NCBI GenBank assembly: GCA_965221585.1 | Contig: OZ244898.1 | Coordinates: 434,001-498,000 of the forward strand | Length of the DNA stretch: 64,000 nt | From: VXYK01 sp965221585 | GTDB taxonomy: Bacteria; Actinomycetota; Acidimicrobiia; Acidimicrobiales; Aldehydirespiratoraceae | Direction of reading: 5' to 3' | In this document: positions 1 through 7,500 of the stretch, piece after piece | Layout of the letters: the number at the start of each line of letters is the position of its first letter | Position numbering within the stretch: position 1 is the stretch's first letter | Made by a program: the position numbers and the translations under genes | The notes under the pieces: generated by a model | Databases searched by the model: none | What the model was told of the DNA's origin: nothing | Seen by the model: only the letters and a program-made list of their open reading frames with translations

Positions 1-73
1 CGTACTCGTGCTCGCGTTGTGTCAAGTAGCCGTCTGCTTCCGAGAGCAGATCCTGCGCGTCGGGCCGCTCCAT
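1..73 (-). CDS. Possible start of a hypothetical protein, cut by window edge
   Basis: An ATG at 73 opens a frame on the minus strand that stays open to the window edge (MERPDAQDLLSEADGYLTQR...). The same frame continues upstream to another ATG at 139, but a TAG at 79-77 interrupts it after MGLFRRRRDLDLRPIAELHD. Either the gene starts at 73 or a longer gene carries a nonsense codon. No family is recognised in 24 residues, so this is a weak call. Confidence 0.3.
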   Translation of the reverse strand, partial: MERPDAQDLLSEADGYLTQREHEY

Positions 74-171
74 GAACTAGTCGTGCAGTTCCGCGATCGG
101 GCGCAAGTCCAAGTCTCGGCGGCGTCGGAACAAGCCCATAATTCGACGCTAACAGCTTCGCGGTGCCGGCT

Positions 172-492
172 TCAGGACAGTGAGATGGCCAACCAAGCGG
201 CGGTTACGGCGCAGACGAGGGTGAGTGAACCGTAGGCGAGGGCGCGGGTGCGGGAACGGGGCCACATCTCCATGAGTTCTCCGGCCAAGGCCGAGAAGGT
301 CGTGAACGCACCGAGGCCGCCGATACCGACGACGACCATTGCATCCGAACCGGCCGCGTGGAGCAGGCCGAAAGCGAAAGACCCGGCAATGTTGGCGACG
401 AAGGTTCCCTGCGGTGACCCGAACCGAGCGCCAAGCTGCCAGCGGGCCAGCGTGCCGATCAGAGCGACCGCAGCGAATGCCATCGCGGTCAT
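172..492 (-). CDS. crcB: Fluoride ion channel FluC/CrcB, copy 2
   Basis: A 106-residue, four-helix membrane protein of the CrcB/FluC family, which exports fluoride as a dual-topology dimer. The family core 'GIGGLGAFTTFSALAGE' sits near residues 55-72, and the N-terminal half has the usual 'GTLARWQLG' and 'ANIAGSFAFGLL' motifs. Length is normal for the family. Its start overlaps the stop of the upstream crcB by 4 bp (ATGA), so the two are translationally coupled. Paired crcB genes are common in Gram-positive bacteria and usually give a heteromeric channel. No fluoride riboswitch is visible upstream of the pair. Confidence 0.93.
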   Translation of the reverse strand: MTAMAFAAVALIGTLARWQLGARFGSPQGTFVANIAGSFAFGLLHAAGSDAMVVVGIGGLGAFTTFSALAGELMEMWPRSRTRALAYGSLTLVCAVTAAWLAISLS

Positions 493-866
493 GAGCGCCT
501 GCTCTCCAACTGGATGCCCAGGCGGCTACCGGCAAAGACCGCGATCAACCCGACGCCGACCGTGACCGTTGTGAAACCGAAAGCGTCAGCGAACTGACCG
601 TGGTCGATGCGCTCAGCAATCTCCGCAGCCAGCGTGGAGAAAGTCGTCAGCGAACCGCAGAAACCGACACCGACGCAGAGCCTGACCGATGAGTGCGCCT
701 TGTGGGTGCGCAGAAGGATCCCCAGAATGAACGCGCCCGCGCTGTTGACGACCAGCAGAGTCGCCAATGGGTCGTTGATCGTCTCGGTCACGGCCCATCG
801 CAGCAGCGCACCGGCGATCCCCGCCCCAGCCAACCCCGCGATTGCAACAAACCGACTAGCGCTCAC
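489..866 (-). CDS. crcB: Fluoride ion channel FluC/CrcB, copy 1
   Basis: CrcB/FluC family membrane protein, first gene of the fluoride-channel pair. Conserved pieces are 'GIAGALLRWAV', 'NSAGAFILGILL' and 'GFCGSLTTFSTLAAE', the last being the pore-lining Phe/Thr motif. The frame can be extended to a TTG at 890, which would overlap the divergent pdxH. I prefer the GTG at 866 (MSASRFVAIAG...), which places the first helix at the N-terminus as in the family and leaves a short gap to pdxH. It presumably works with the downstream copy as a heterodimer. Confidence 0.92.
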   Translation of the reverse strand: MSASRFVAIAGLAGAGIAGALLRWAVTETINDPLATLLVVNSAGAFILGILLRTHKAHSSVRLCVGVGFCGSLTTFSTLAAEIAERIDHGQFADAFGFTTVTVGVGLIAVFAGSRLGIQLESRRS

Positions 867-889
867 GCCGCAAACAGTAGGCTCCAGCA

Positions 890-1522
890 ATGGCGATGGC
901 CGCGATGCGTGAGGAGTTCGGACGCATTGGACTCGATGTGTCCGACGTTGCCGACGATCCCATAACCCAGTTCCATGCCTGGTTCGACGACTGGCTACAG
1001 GTCAACCCCCACATCGCCGACACCATGGTCCTGTCGACCGTCGACGCCGACGGTTGGCCGGACGCCCGGGCCGTTCTGTTGAAAGGAGTCGACAGCCGCG
1101 GGTTCGTCTTCTACACCAACCGCCACTCGGCCAAGGGACGCCAACTCGAAGTCAACGGCCGTGCAGCCCTGACGATGGTGTGGCGCGAGATCGAGCGGCA
1201 GGTACGTGTCGTCGGCGAGGTCAGCCAGGTTCCCGAATCGGAGTCAGACGCCTATTTCGCGAGCCGTCCCCGCGGCGCGCAGATCGGTGCTTGTGCCAGC
1301 GACCAGTCCGAAGTCCTGCCCTCGCGGGCCGTGCTTGAAGCCCGGGTCGCTGAACTCGAAGCGCAGCACCCCGATGAAATCCCGAGACCACCCCACTGGG
1401 GCGGGTACCTAATCACTCCGCATCGAGTCGAGTTCTGGCAGGGCCGCCCGGACCGCCTCCACGACCGGGTCCGTTACCGTCGTCAGGGAGACGGTTGGGT
1501 GATTGAACGCCTCGCTCCCTGA
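890..1522 (+). CDS. pdxH: Pyridoxamine 5'-phosphate oxidase
   Basis: FMN-dependent oxidase converting pyridoxine or pyridoxamine 5'-phosphate into PLP, the last step of vitamin B6 salvage. At 210 residues it has the full set of family signatures: 'RAVLLKGVD' and 'FYTNRHSAKGRQLEVN' (FMN site), 'YFASRPRGAQIGACASDQS' in the middle, and the C-terminal 'HWGGYLITPHRVEFWQG' and 'RLHDRVRYRR' substrate-binding segments, ending in 'WVIERLAP'. ATG codons at 890, 896 and 905 are all possible starts. The gene is divergent from crcB and converges on the ccdA-like gene with only 6 bp between stops. Confidence 0.97.
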   Translation: MAMAAMREEFGRIGLDVSDVADDPITQFHAWFDDWLQVNPHIADTMVLSTVDADGWPDARAVLLKGVDSRGFVFYTNRHSAKGRQLEVNGRAALTMVWREIERQVRVVGEVSQVPESESDAYFASRPRGAQIGACASDQSEVLPSRAVLEARVAELEAQHPDEIPRPPHWGGYLITPHRVEFWQGRPDRLHDRVRYRRQGDGWVIERLAP

Positions 1523-1528
1523 CCCCGG

Positions 1529-2632
1529 TCAGATGTGTTCGACCTGTCGGGCGTGCAACACGCCCGCAATGCGTCGCCACACGACCCAGACAACCAGTGC
1601 CGTGATCAGGACCTCGATCGGCACCCCGAAACGCGATGGGTCGCTGAACCAGTTGACGACCCGCTGTGGCCAGCCGCCGACGAAACGGAGCAGCGGCAGG
1701 AAGATGAACTCGCCCTCGTTGAAGAGAAACTCGATGATCAGGTAGCTGCACACGTACCCGGAGGTGACGCTGATCCGCTTGACTCGGTCGGGCTCGAGGT
1801 CACGCCAACCGATGATCAGTGCGCCGATCACCCCGAGCAGGCTGATCACAGCGATACGTTCGGGCGTGGTGTCCTGAATCCAGTTGTTGACCGCCGCCTG
1901 GAACTCAAGGAAACGGTCGACCCGCGGACTTGAGTAGTTGTCACCAGACAACAGCCGGATCTCAAAATATCCGTAGTCGATCAGATAGAGACCGGCGGCC
2001 AACAGCACCAAACCCGAAACCCGGCCCACGTAGGGCAGCACCTGTCGCATCCCCTTGAGCACATCGGTCTTGGCAAGCGCCAGACTCATCGTCAAGAAGG
2101 TGATCAACGCGCCCATCCCCAACGCGTAGGCAAGGAAATTGCCGAATCCTTCCAACCACCCGTCGGTGGTGAACGAGTTGGTGACCGACGACAAGAACAA
2201 CCCGATCGTGCACGACAGCGAAACGACCGCGTAACTCACACCGAAGAGGAACACCGACGGGAGGTCCCTGCCTCCGGTCCCCTTGTTGAGTTTCGGCAGG
2301 CGCAGCACGAAGTCCTTGCCGAGGGCCATGTAGGCACCCAGCGGGAGCATCAGCACGCCGATGGCGATCGTCACGTAGCCCGTGTACTCGAACACTGTGC
2401 CCTGGTTGATCACCGTCTCGAAAGCCACCCCGCAGAGACCGAACACCGCGATGAACCCCGCCGTCATGACCAGGCCGACGACGAGACCTCGCACGATCGT
2501 GGTCAGACGGCTGGCCTCGGAGTCGCCGTCCACGCCCAGGAAGTACGAGAGGTAGACGGGCAGCATGGCGAAACCACAGGGGTTGAACGCCGCCACAAGC
2601 CCGAGCGCGAACGGAAAGGCGTACACACCCAT
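1529..2632 (-). CDS. CcdA/DsbD-like membrane thiol-disulfide transporter
   Basis: Polytopic membrane protein of the CcdA/DsbD transmembrane family, which moves reducing equivalents from cytoplasmic thioredoxin to extracytoplasmic thiol proteins. The first helix carries 'FNPCGFAMLPVYLSYFLG' and a later helix has 'VSLSCTIGLF', giving the two membrane cysteines used for electron transfer. At 367 residues it is longer than minimal CcdA (about 190-240); the C-terminal third adds extra helices after a loop around 'NYSSPRVDRFLEFQ'. The ATG at 2632 overlaps the TGA of the thioredoxin gene (TGATG), so the pair is coupled. Its partner is presumably that TlpA-like lipoprotein. Confidence 0.88.
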   Translation of the reverse strand: MGVYAFPFALGLVAAFNPCGFAMLPVYLSYFLGVDGDSEASRLTTIVRGLVVGLVMTAGFIAVFGLCGVAFETVINQGTVFEYTGYVTIAIGVLMLPLGAYMALGKDFVLRLPKLNKGTGGRDLPSVFLFGVSYAVVSLSCTIGLFLSSVTNSFTTDGWLEGFGNFLAYALGMGALITFLTMSLALAKTDVLKGMRQVLPYVGRVSGLVLLAAGLYLIDYGYFEIRLLSGDNYSSPRVDRFLEFQAAVNNWIQDTTPERIAVISLLGVIGALIIGWRDLEPDRVKRISVTSGYVCSYLIIEFLFNEGEFIFLPLLRFVGGWPQRVVNWFSDPSRFGVPIEVLITALVVWVVWRRIAGVLHARQVEHI

Positions 2633-3201
2633 CAGAGCAGGTGCTCCGTTATCAGGTCGCGCAGGTCCTCGGCGGTGAGGACGCCGCTCCACTGCTCCGC
2701 GACCACCCCGTCGCTGTCGACGATCAGAGTGCTGGGCATACCGAGCAGGCCAAGTTCAGGAAACAGCGAGCCGTCGGAGTCCCATCCCGACGGATAGGTC
2801 ACGCCTGTATCGGCCAGCAGTTGGAGCGACTCCCCAGGGGAGTCGTCCCGGCTGATGCCGATGAAGTTCACCTCGTCGGAGACCTCTTGGTAGACGCTCT
2901 CGAACTCAGGCAACTCGGCACGGCACGGACTGCACCAGGCAGCAAAGAAGTTGACCACCAGGGGTTTGTCGAGATGGCTGGCGAAGGTGTCGCTCTGATC
3001 GCCGGACAGAGAGGCGAATCCAAGATCCCGGATGGACCCCTCAACGGCTGGGGTCTGGCCGCTACTGCTTTCGGGACGGAGTGCCCCGTCGCTCAGGTCG
3101 ATCGTCCTAGCCTCACCGAATTCACTGCCGGAGTCGTCGCCGCAGGCAACGATGAACAGAACGGCCAGCACAACCGCGGTGAATCTCCAGAAATAGCGCA
3201 T
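2632..3201 (-). CDS. TlpA/ResA-like thioredoxin-fold lipoprotein
   Basis: Secreted thiol-disulfide oxidoreductase of 189 residues. The N-terminus is a lipoprotein signal ending in lipobox 'FIVAC', so it should be anchored on the outer face of the membrane. The thioredoxin fold has the active site 'WCSPC' near residues 90-94 within 'VVNFFAAWCSPCRAELPEF', and the cis-Pro loop 'GMPSTLIVDSDG'. Such proteins reduce apocytochrome c or other extracytoplasmic thiols. Coupling with the downstream CcdA-like gene fits a membrane-to-surface electron relay. No cytochrome c maturation genes are adjacent, so the target is unknown. Confidence 0.93.
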   Translation of the reverse strand: MRYFWRFTAVVLAVLFIVACGDDSGSEFGEARTIDLSDGALRPESSSGQTPAVEGSIRDLGFASLSGDQSDTFASHLDKPLVVNFFAAWCSPCRAELPEFESVYQEVSDEVNFIGISRDDSPGESLQLLADTGVTYPSGWDSDGSLFPELGLLGMPSTLIVDSDGVVAEQWSGVLTAEDLRDLITEHLL

Positions 3202-3272
3202 CGGAACTCCACCGAAACGCTATCCCGCTGAACACCCGAGGCGTCCCCGCTATCAACCGCGCTCAGGTTTGC

Positions 3273-3292
3273 GCGGCTCCGGCTGCGCCCGG
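3273..3292 (+). repeat. Copy of the dispersed GC-rich repeat, intergenic
   Basis: The 20-bp core GCGGCTCCGGCTGCGCCCGG lies between the TlpA-like gene and whiB7. The identical core occurs in the histidine kinase gene (10466-10485), and one-mismatch reverse-strand copies lie in the ABC exporter gene (33186 onward). Confidence 0.7.
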
Positions 3293-3312
3293 AGACAGCA
3301 GAGCCCCGCCGG

Positions 3313-3386
3313 GGCGCTGATCGACCGAGAACCGGGGCTCGCGTTTGCCGTTGCCCGGGTTCTAGGGGGAGTGGTCGATCAGCGCC
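3313..3386. repeat. 14-bp inverted repeat flanking a 46-bp spacer
   Basis: GGCGCTGATCGACC at 3313-3326 is exactly complementary to GGTCGATCAGCGCC at 3373-3386, the latter running up to the end of whiB7. A second short pair, GAGCCCCG (3301-3308) and CGGGGCTC (3333-3340), is interleaved. It may be a 3' structure for whiB7 (minus strand) or a relic of a small mobile repeat; the long spacer argues against a simple terminator. Confidence 0.5.
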
Positions 3387-3387
3387 G

Positions 3388-3768
3388 TTAAGCGGTCCGC
3401 CGTTCTGCTCGTTCCCGAAGGTGGATTGGCACCGGAATCACCGGCATCAAGTCTTCGGGACGAGCCACCTTGGGTGGACGACCCCGACGCCGTTTGACGG
3501 TCAGCATTTCGCCGTTCATGAACAGCTGCCCACCCCAGACTCCCCACTGCTCACCGTTGTCCAGAGCAGTTTCAAGGCAGGGTGCGATCACTGGGCACTC
3601 GGCGCAGACGCGTTTCGCAGCAGAAATCTCGCCTATGTCGTCTGAGAAGAACATGTCGTAGGCGTTGTCGATTTCCCTGCAGGCCGCGTGTGTCTCCCAC
3701 GCGGTGCTGTCGGTTTGAAGTTGTTCAGTGGTTTGAAGTTGTTCAGTGATGTCGACGAGGGTTGACAT
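3388..3768 (-). CDS. whiB7: WhiB7-type iron-sulfur transcriptional regulator with AT-hook
   Basis: A 126-residue WhiB-family protein. The four cluster cysteines are C30, C55, C58 and C64 ('CAECPVIAPC'), followed by the WhiB turn 'WGVWGG' and then 'KRRRGRPPK', an AT-hook of RGRP type. The AT-hook is the hallmark of WhiB7, the regulator of intrinsic antibiotic resistance that binds AT-rich DNA beside sigma-A -35 elements. The ATG at 3768 is chosen because AAGGAAGGAGA precedes it; upstream in-frame starts lack this. An 18-bp tandem duplication near the N-terminus gives EQLQT-TEQLQT. A leader with an upstream ORF, hairpin and promoter lies at 3855-4139. The WhiB call is certain; the WhiB7 assignment rests on the AT-hook plus leader. 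Confidence 0.9.
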   Translation of the reverse strand: MSTLVDITEQLQTTEQLQTDSTAWETHAACREIDNAYDMFFSDDIGEISAAKRVCAECPVIAPCLETALDNGEQWGVWGGQLFMNGEMLTVKRRRGRPPKVARPEDLMPVIPVPIHLRERAERRTA

Positions 3769-3854
3769 GTCCCCGTCTCCTTCCTTGTTTCGGGTTTTCT
3801 TGTGGCGTCGATTTCTTGTTGGCAGGTCTTCTGTTCGGCGGTGTTGCTTGGGCA

Positions 3855-3895
3855 ACGCAGAAAGGCCGCTGGGTTTACCAGCGGCCTTTCTGCGT
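3855..3895 (-). terminator. Leader hairpin (putative attenuator) upstream of whiB7
   Basis: A perfect 18-bp stem (3855-3872 with 3878-3895) closes a 5-nt loop, about 87 bp upstream of the whiB7 start and 21 bp after the stop of the small leader ORF. No long T-run follows, as is usual for high-GC terminators. The 5' arm on the minus strand can instead pair with the 3' end of the leader ORF (3935-3946; 10 of 12 positions, including a GCGGCC core), giving an alternative structure. Confidence 0.75.
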
Positions 3896-3916
3896 ACTTC
3901 CCGTTGTTGGGTCTAG

Positions 3917-4057
3917 TTACCCGGAGGGAGCGCCGAAGGGCCGCAGGACGTGATACGGCTTCGTGGTAAACCAAGAAGCTGGCATGACCGTGTGCACATT
4001 TACGCGCGCGGCAACGTCAGCTTGAAGCTGGTGCTCGATGCGGTGAATGCTGTACAT
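3917..4057 (-). CDS. Small upstream ORF in the whiB7 leader
   Basis: A 46-codon ORF on the whiB7 strand (MYSIHRIEHQLQADV... ending FGAPSG, stop TAA). It has a good ribosome-binding site, AAGGA five nucleotides before the ATG. It lies between a sigma-A-like promoter and the 18-bp hairpin, with whiB7 next downstream. No protein family is recognised. Known whiB7 leaders in mycobacteria and Streptomyces carry an upstream ORF whose translation is monitored to control read-through into whiB7; the arrangement here is the same, so the peptide is probably a sensor of ribosome inhibition rather than a functional protein. That role is inferred. Confidence 0.7.
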   Translation of the reverse strand: MYSIHRIEHQLQADVAARVNVHTVMPASWFTTKPYHVLRPFGAPSG

Positions 4058-4098
4058 GTCGGTCCTTGTCCTACAGCCGAGAATCTCCGGCGAAAACC

Positions 4099-4139
4099 AG
4101 AGTGACTGGTTTGAGCATACCTGTCAAACGAATTAATTC
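4099..4139 (-). promoter_or_regulatory. Predicted whiB7 promoter with AT-rich WhiB7-type box
   Basis: On the minus strand GAATTAATTC (4139-4130) is followed after two bases by a consensus -35 TTGACA (4127-4122) and, 17 bp on, a weak -10 CACTCT (4104-4099). An AT-rich tract just upstream of a sigma-A -35 is the known architecture of WhiB7-dependent promoters, so autoregulation is likely. Transcription would start near 4092, giving a leader of about 320 nt. Confidence 0.6.
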
Positions 4140-4174
4140 CGTTACGAACCGTTTGGGGTCGGCTCCGCAGGAGG

Positions 4175-4203
4175 GTTCACCAGGTGTTCACCATTCGTTC
4201 ACC
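4175..4203 (+). promoter_or_regulatory. PHO box upstream of pstS
   Basis: Three exact GTTCACC units at 4175, 4186 and 4197 form a perfect 11-bp-period direct repeat about 90 bp before the pstS start. This matches the direct-repeat-unit PHO box bound by PhoP in Streptomyces. The likely binder here is the RegX3/PhoP-like regulator encoded at 10498-11217. TAGCAAT near 4221 could be part of the -10 region. Confidence 0.8.
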
Positions 4204-4294
4204 GATTCAGAGGTACCAGTTAGCAATGCCCCCCTACCTTGGCGCCCGAAGCGGGTCCGCACCGTGCTGGCCCATTGCCCGGGAAGGAACCCGA

Positions 4295-5371
4295 ATGTAC
4301 CAATTTCGACGTTTGGCTCGACTGCTGGCAGTCGTGACGGCTCTAGCTCTAGTCGCGGCCGCCTGCGGCGACGACGACTCAGACTCGTCGTCCGAAGGCT
4401 CGTCCGCCGGCACCGACTCGGCTGCTACCGACTCGTCAGACATGGACGATTCGTCAGACATGGACGACTCGTCAGACGCGGACCTCTCTGGTGAGATCTT
4501 CATCTCCGGCTCGTCGACCGTGGAGCCGATCTCGGTGCGAGTCCAGGAGCTGTTCAACGACATCCACCCGAACGTCTCTATCGCCGTCGACGGCCCCGGA
4601 ACCGGCGACGGCTTCGCCCTGTTCTGCATCGGCGAGACCGACATCTCGGACGCCTCACGGGCGATCAAGTCCAGCGAGGCCGAGGAGTGCGCCGCCAACG
4701 GCATCGACTACGTCGAGCTCCAGGTGGGAATTGACGGGCTCGGCGTGATGACCAACGCCGCCAACGACGCCGTCGAGTGCGTGTCGTTCGCCGACCTCTA
4801 CGCTCTCACCGGCCCCGAGGCCACCGGCTACCGCTCCTGGGCCGACGCCAACGCCGTCTCAGCCGAGCTCGGCGGCGCCGGCGGCCTGCCCGACGTGCCG
4901 CTCGACATCTTCGGTCCGGGCGAGGAGTCCGGCACCTTCGACACCTACGTGGAGCTGGTGATCGAGGACCCCGCCGAGGAGCGCGGCCAGGCTGGGACCA
5001 CCCGTCCCGACTACAACCCGTCGGGCGACGACAACGTGATCCTTCAGGGCATTACCGGCGAGGACACCTCGCTGGGCTGGGTTGGCTTCGCCTTCGCCAA
5101 CAACGCGGAGGGCGTCAAGCTGCTCGACGTGGACGGCGGCGAGAGCGGCTGCGTGGCCGCCACCCCCGACACCATCGCCTCCGGCGAGTACCCGCTGAGC
5201 CGACCGCTGTTCATCTACGTCAACGCCGAAAAGGCAGCAGCCAACCCCGGGCTCGCCGCCTACGTCGACTACTACATGGGCGAGGGGCTCGACCGGGCCG
5301 TCGCCGAGGTCGGCTACGTGGAGCTCACCGAGGCCGCCAAGTCCGAGGTCCGGTCCGCCTGGACCGGCTGA
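4295..5371 (+). CDS. pstS: Phosphate ABC transporter substrate-binding lipoprotein
   Basis: A 358-residue PstS. The ATG at 4295 follows GGGAAGGAA and gives a lipoprotein signal with lipobox 'LVAAAC', so the protein is anchored outside the membrane where it captures phosphate for PstCAB. Phosphate-site motifs are visible: 'ISGSSTVEPIS' near residue 72, 'DGPGTGDGF', and 'FGPGEESGTFDTY' in the middle. After the lipid anchor comes an acidic Ser/Asp linker with an 18-bp DNA repeat (SSDMDD units). It is the first gene of pstSCAB-phoU and sits behind the PHO box. Confidence 0.96.
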   Translation: MYQFRRLARLLAVVTALALVAAACGDDDSDSSSEGSSAGTDSAATDSSDMDDSSDMDDSSDADLSGEIFISGSSTVEPISVRVQELFNDIHPNVSIAVDGPGTGDGFALFCIGETDISDASRAIKSSEAEECAANGIDYVELQVGIDGLGVMTNAANDAVECVSFADLYALTGPEATGYRSWADANAVSAELGGAGGLPDVPLDIFGPGEESGTFDTYVELVIEDPAEERGQAGTTRPDYNPSGDDNVILQGITGEDTSLGWVGFAFANNAEGVKLLDVDGGESGCVAATPDTIASGEYPLSRPLFIYVNAEKAAANPGLAAYVDYYMGEGLDRAVAEVGYVELTEAAKSEVRSAWTG

Positions 5372-5381
5372 GCCAGTCACC

Positions 5382-5417
5382 CGGCCGGCCCACGGGGACG
5401 ACCCCGTGAGCCGGCCG
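5382..5417 (+). terminator. Hairpin between pstS and pstC
   Basis: CGGCCGGC-C-CACGGGG pairs with CCCCGTG-A-GCCGGCCG around a 4-nt loop (15 pairs, one mismatch), starting 11 bp after the pstS stop. Such hairpins often stabilise or partly terminate transcripts so that the binding protein is made in excess over the membrane genes. Confidence 0.65.
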
Positions 5418-5497
5418 ATGACTCGTTGACCGGATCAACACTTAGGATTGTCCCCTGATGGACGCCGAGCAAGACCCCCCGAGCCAGTGAGCAGCCA

Positions 5498-6436
5498 GTG
5501 AGCGAGGCTCGGTCCGTCGAACTGAGCATCGAGGATCTTGCCGGCTCGCCGCGCCGGGTCCGCAGGGAGCGGATCATCAGCCGGGTGATGTTCTGCGCGG
5601 CCCTGGCCTCGGTGGTCATCTCGGCGCTGATCATCTACGCCCTGTTCTCAGAGGCTTGGATCTTCATGCGGGACGTCGACTGGTCAGCCACCTGGGGTGA
5701 ACTCGGCTGGTTCCCGCGCCGCGGGATTTACGACATGCCGACGTTGCTGGTGGCGAGCCTCTGGACCACCGCCATAGCCATGGTCGTGGCCACGCCGTTG
5801 GGAATGGGAGCAGCCATCTACCTGTCCGAGTACGCCCGGCCGTCCCACCGGGCGACATTCAAGCCCATACTGGAGATTCTGGCGGGAATCCCCAGTGTGG
5901 TGCTCGGCTTCTTCGCCCTGCTGTGGCTCGCCCCCAACGTGGTGGCACACATCGGCGGTGAAGGCGGGCGCGGTTCCATGCTGGCCGCCGGCATCGGCGT
6001 CGGGATTCTGACGATTCCCCTGGTGGCGTCGATCTCCGAGGACGCGATGGCTGCAGTCCCGAAGTCCCTGCGGGAAGCATCAGCAGGGTTGGGGGCGCGC
6101 AAAGTAGTAACAACCTTGCGAGTGGTGTTGCCCGCGGCGATCTCCGGACTTGTCGCCTCATTGATCGTGGCGGTGTCACGCGCCCTGGGAGAGACGATGG
6201 TCGTGTTCATGGCCGGAGGCGCGGCCGACGCTGCCATCAAGACGTACTCACCCTATGAGGGCAGCCTCACCATGCCCGCGGCGATGGCGTCGCTCGCTTC
6301 AGGCACCGACCAAGTCGTCGGAGAAGGACTGACCTTCCAAAGCCTGTTCTTCGTCGGATTGGTGCTGTTCATGATGACCCTGGGACTCAACATGATCGGC
6401 GACCGGTTCGTAGCCCGGATCCGTGAGCAGTACTGA
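5498..6436 (+). CDS. pstC: Phosphate ABC transporter permease PstC
   Basis: A 312-residue inner-membrane permease that pairs with PstA to form the phosphate channel. About six transmembrane segments are visible, and the ABC-coupling EAA loop reads 'SLREASAGLGARKVVTTLRVVLPAAISGL' around residues 190-218. The family motif 'AIYLSEYA' and 'GIPSVVLGFFAL' are present. The GTG at 5498 is used; another GTG lies 12 bp upstream. The gene follows the post-pstS hairpin and is separated from pstA by 15 bp. Confidence 0.95.
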   Translation: MSEARSVELSIEDLAGSPRRVRRERIISRVMFCAALASVVISALIIYALFSEAWIFMRDVDWSATWGELGWFPRRGIYDMPTLLVASLWTTAIAMVVATPLGMGAAIYLSEYARPSHRATFKPILEILAGIPSVVLGFFALLWLAPNVVAHIGGEGGRGSMLAAGIGVGILTIPLVASISEDAMAAVPKSLREASAGLGARKVVTTLRVVLPAAISGLVASLIVAVSRALGETMVVFMAGGAADAAIKTYSPYEGSLTMPAAMASLASGTDQVVGEGLTFQSLFFVGLVLFMMTLGLNMIGDRFVARIREQY

Positions 6437-6451
6437 GCGAGGGCGGAGAAG

Positions 6452-7432
6452 ATGGCGCTGACCACCATAGGAACCGCCGCAAGACAGGGCACCACGGCGT
6501 TCACACAGCAGAAGCGCGACATCGCCGGCAGTCTGTTCAAATCGGTGATTCTGCTCTCGTTGGTAGTGTCGCTGGCGATTCTTGCCGTGCTGATCTTCGA
6601 CACGGTCGCCGATGGCTGGTCCCAGCTGTCCACCCGCACCTGGGACTTCCTCAACGGATCGCTGCGGTCCCGGTCGATAGACGACAAGCTTGGTGTCAAG
6701 CAGGGCCTGTACGGCTCGTTGTGGATCGGAATTATCGTGGCGCTGTCGGCTTTCCCCGTGGGGGTCGGTGCGGCTGTGTACCTCGAGGAATATGCACCGA
6801 AATCCCGCTGGACCTCAATCATTGAACTGGTGATCAGGAACCTCGCCGGGGTCCCGTCGGTGGTATACGGACTGCTGGGCCTGTTCCTGTTCGTAGAGCG
6901 CAGCACGATCTTCGGGTTCCTCGGCCTTGGCTGGCTGGCCGACGCAACCGGCGGTCGATCCGTGCTGTCAGCCGGCCTCACCCTGGCGGTGCTGGTCCTG
7001 CCGATAGTGATCATCACCGCGCAGGAAGCGGTCCGGGCGGTTCCCTCCGGGCTCAAAGAAGGAGCCTACGGACTCGGGGCGACCAAGTCGGAGATGGTGC
7101 GAACCCAGATCCTGCCCTACGCCGCGCCAGGGATCCTGACCGGCACCCTGCTAGCGATGTCACGAGCGATCGGCGAGGCAGCGCCTCTGATCCTCGTCGG
7201 CGCGATCTCGGGAGGACTCACCCGCAACCCGGATCTCTGGGACACGTCGGGTCTGCGAGAGAAGTTCACGGCGCTTCCCATAATCATCGTGGAATGGGTG
7301 AGCGAACGCGGCCGCGACCCCGGCTTCGCGACCGCCGCCGCGGCCGCCATCGTGGTGCTGCTGGTGCTCGTCCTGCTGCTGAACATGACCGCCATCCTGC
7401 TGCGCAACCGGTTCGAGAAGAAGCGAGGCTGA
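6452..7432 (+). CDS. pstA: Phosphate ABC transporter permease PstA
   Basis: A 326-residue permease, partner of PstC. Visible signatures are 'GVGAAVYLEEYAP', 'NLAGVPSVVYGLLGLFLF' and the EAA coupling loop 'GLKEGAYGLGATKSEMVRTQILPYAAPGILTG'. The C-terminus ends in a hydrophobic helix and a basic tail (LRNRFEKKRG). The ATG at 6452 follows GGCGGAGAAG, a reasonable ribosome-binding site. Spacing to pstB is short, in keeping with one operon. Confidence 0.95.
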   Translation: MALTTIGTAARQGTTAFTQQKRDIAGSLFKSVILLSLVVSLAILAVLIFDTVADGWSQLSTRTWDFLNGSLRSRSIDDKLGVKQGLYGSLWIGIIVALSAFPVGVGAAVYLEEYAPKSRWTSIIELVIRNLAGVPSVVYGLLGLFLFVERSTIFGFLGLGWLADATGGRSVLSAGLTLAVLVLPIVIITAQEAVRAVPSGLKEGAYGLGATKSEMVRTQILPYAAPGILTGTLLAMSRAIGEAAPLILVGAISGGLTRNPDLWDTSGLREKFTALPIIIVEWVSERGRDPGFATAAAAAIVVLLVLVLLLNMTAILLRNRFEKKRG

Positions 7433-7500
7433 CTGTGACGACTGGCCGTGAGATTATGCTTGATCCGTTCAAGACGACAGGGAGCTACGAGGACCCGAAC

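Noticed and set aside
489..890. TTG start at 890 for crcB copy 1
   Set aside because: It would share bases with the divergent pdxH start and add 8 non-conserved residues; GTG 866 gives the normal family N-terminus.
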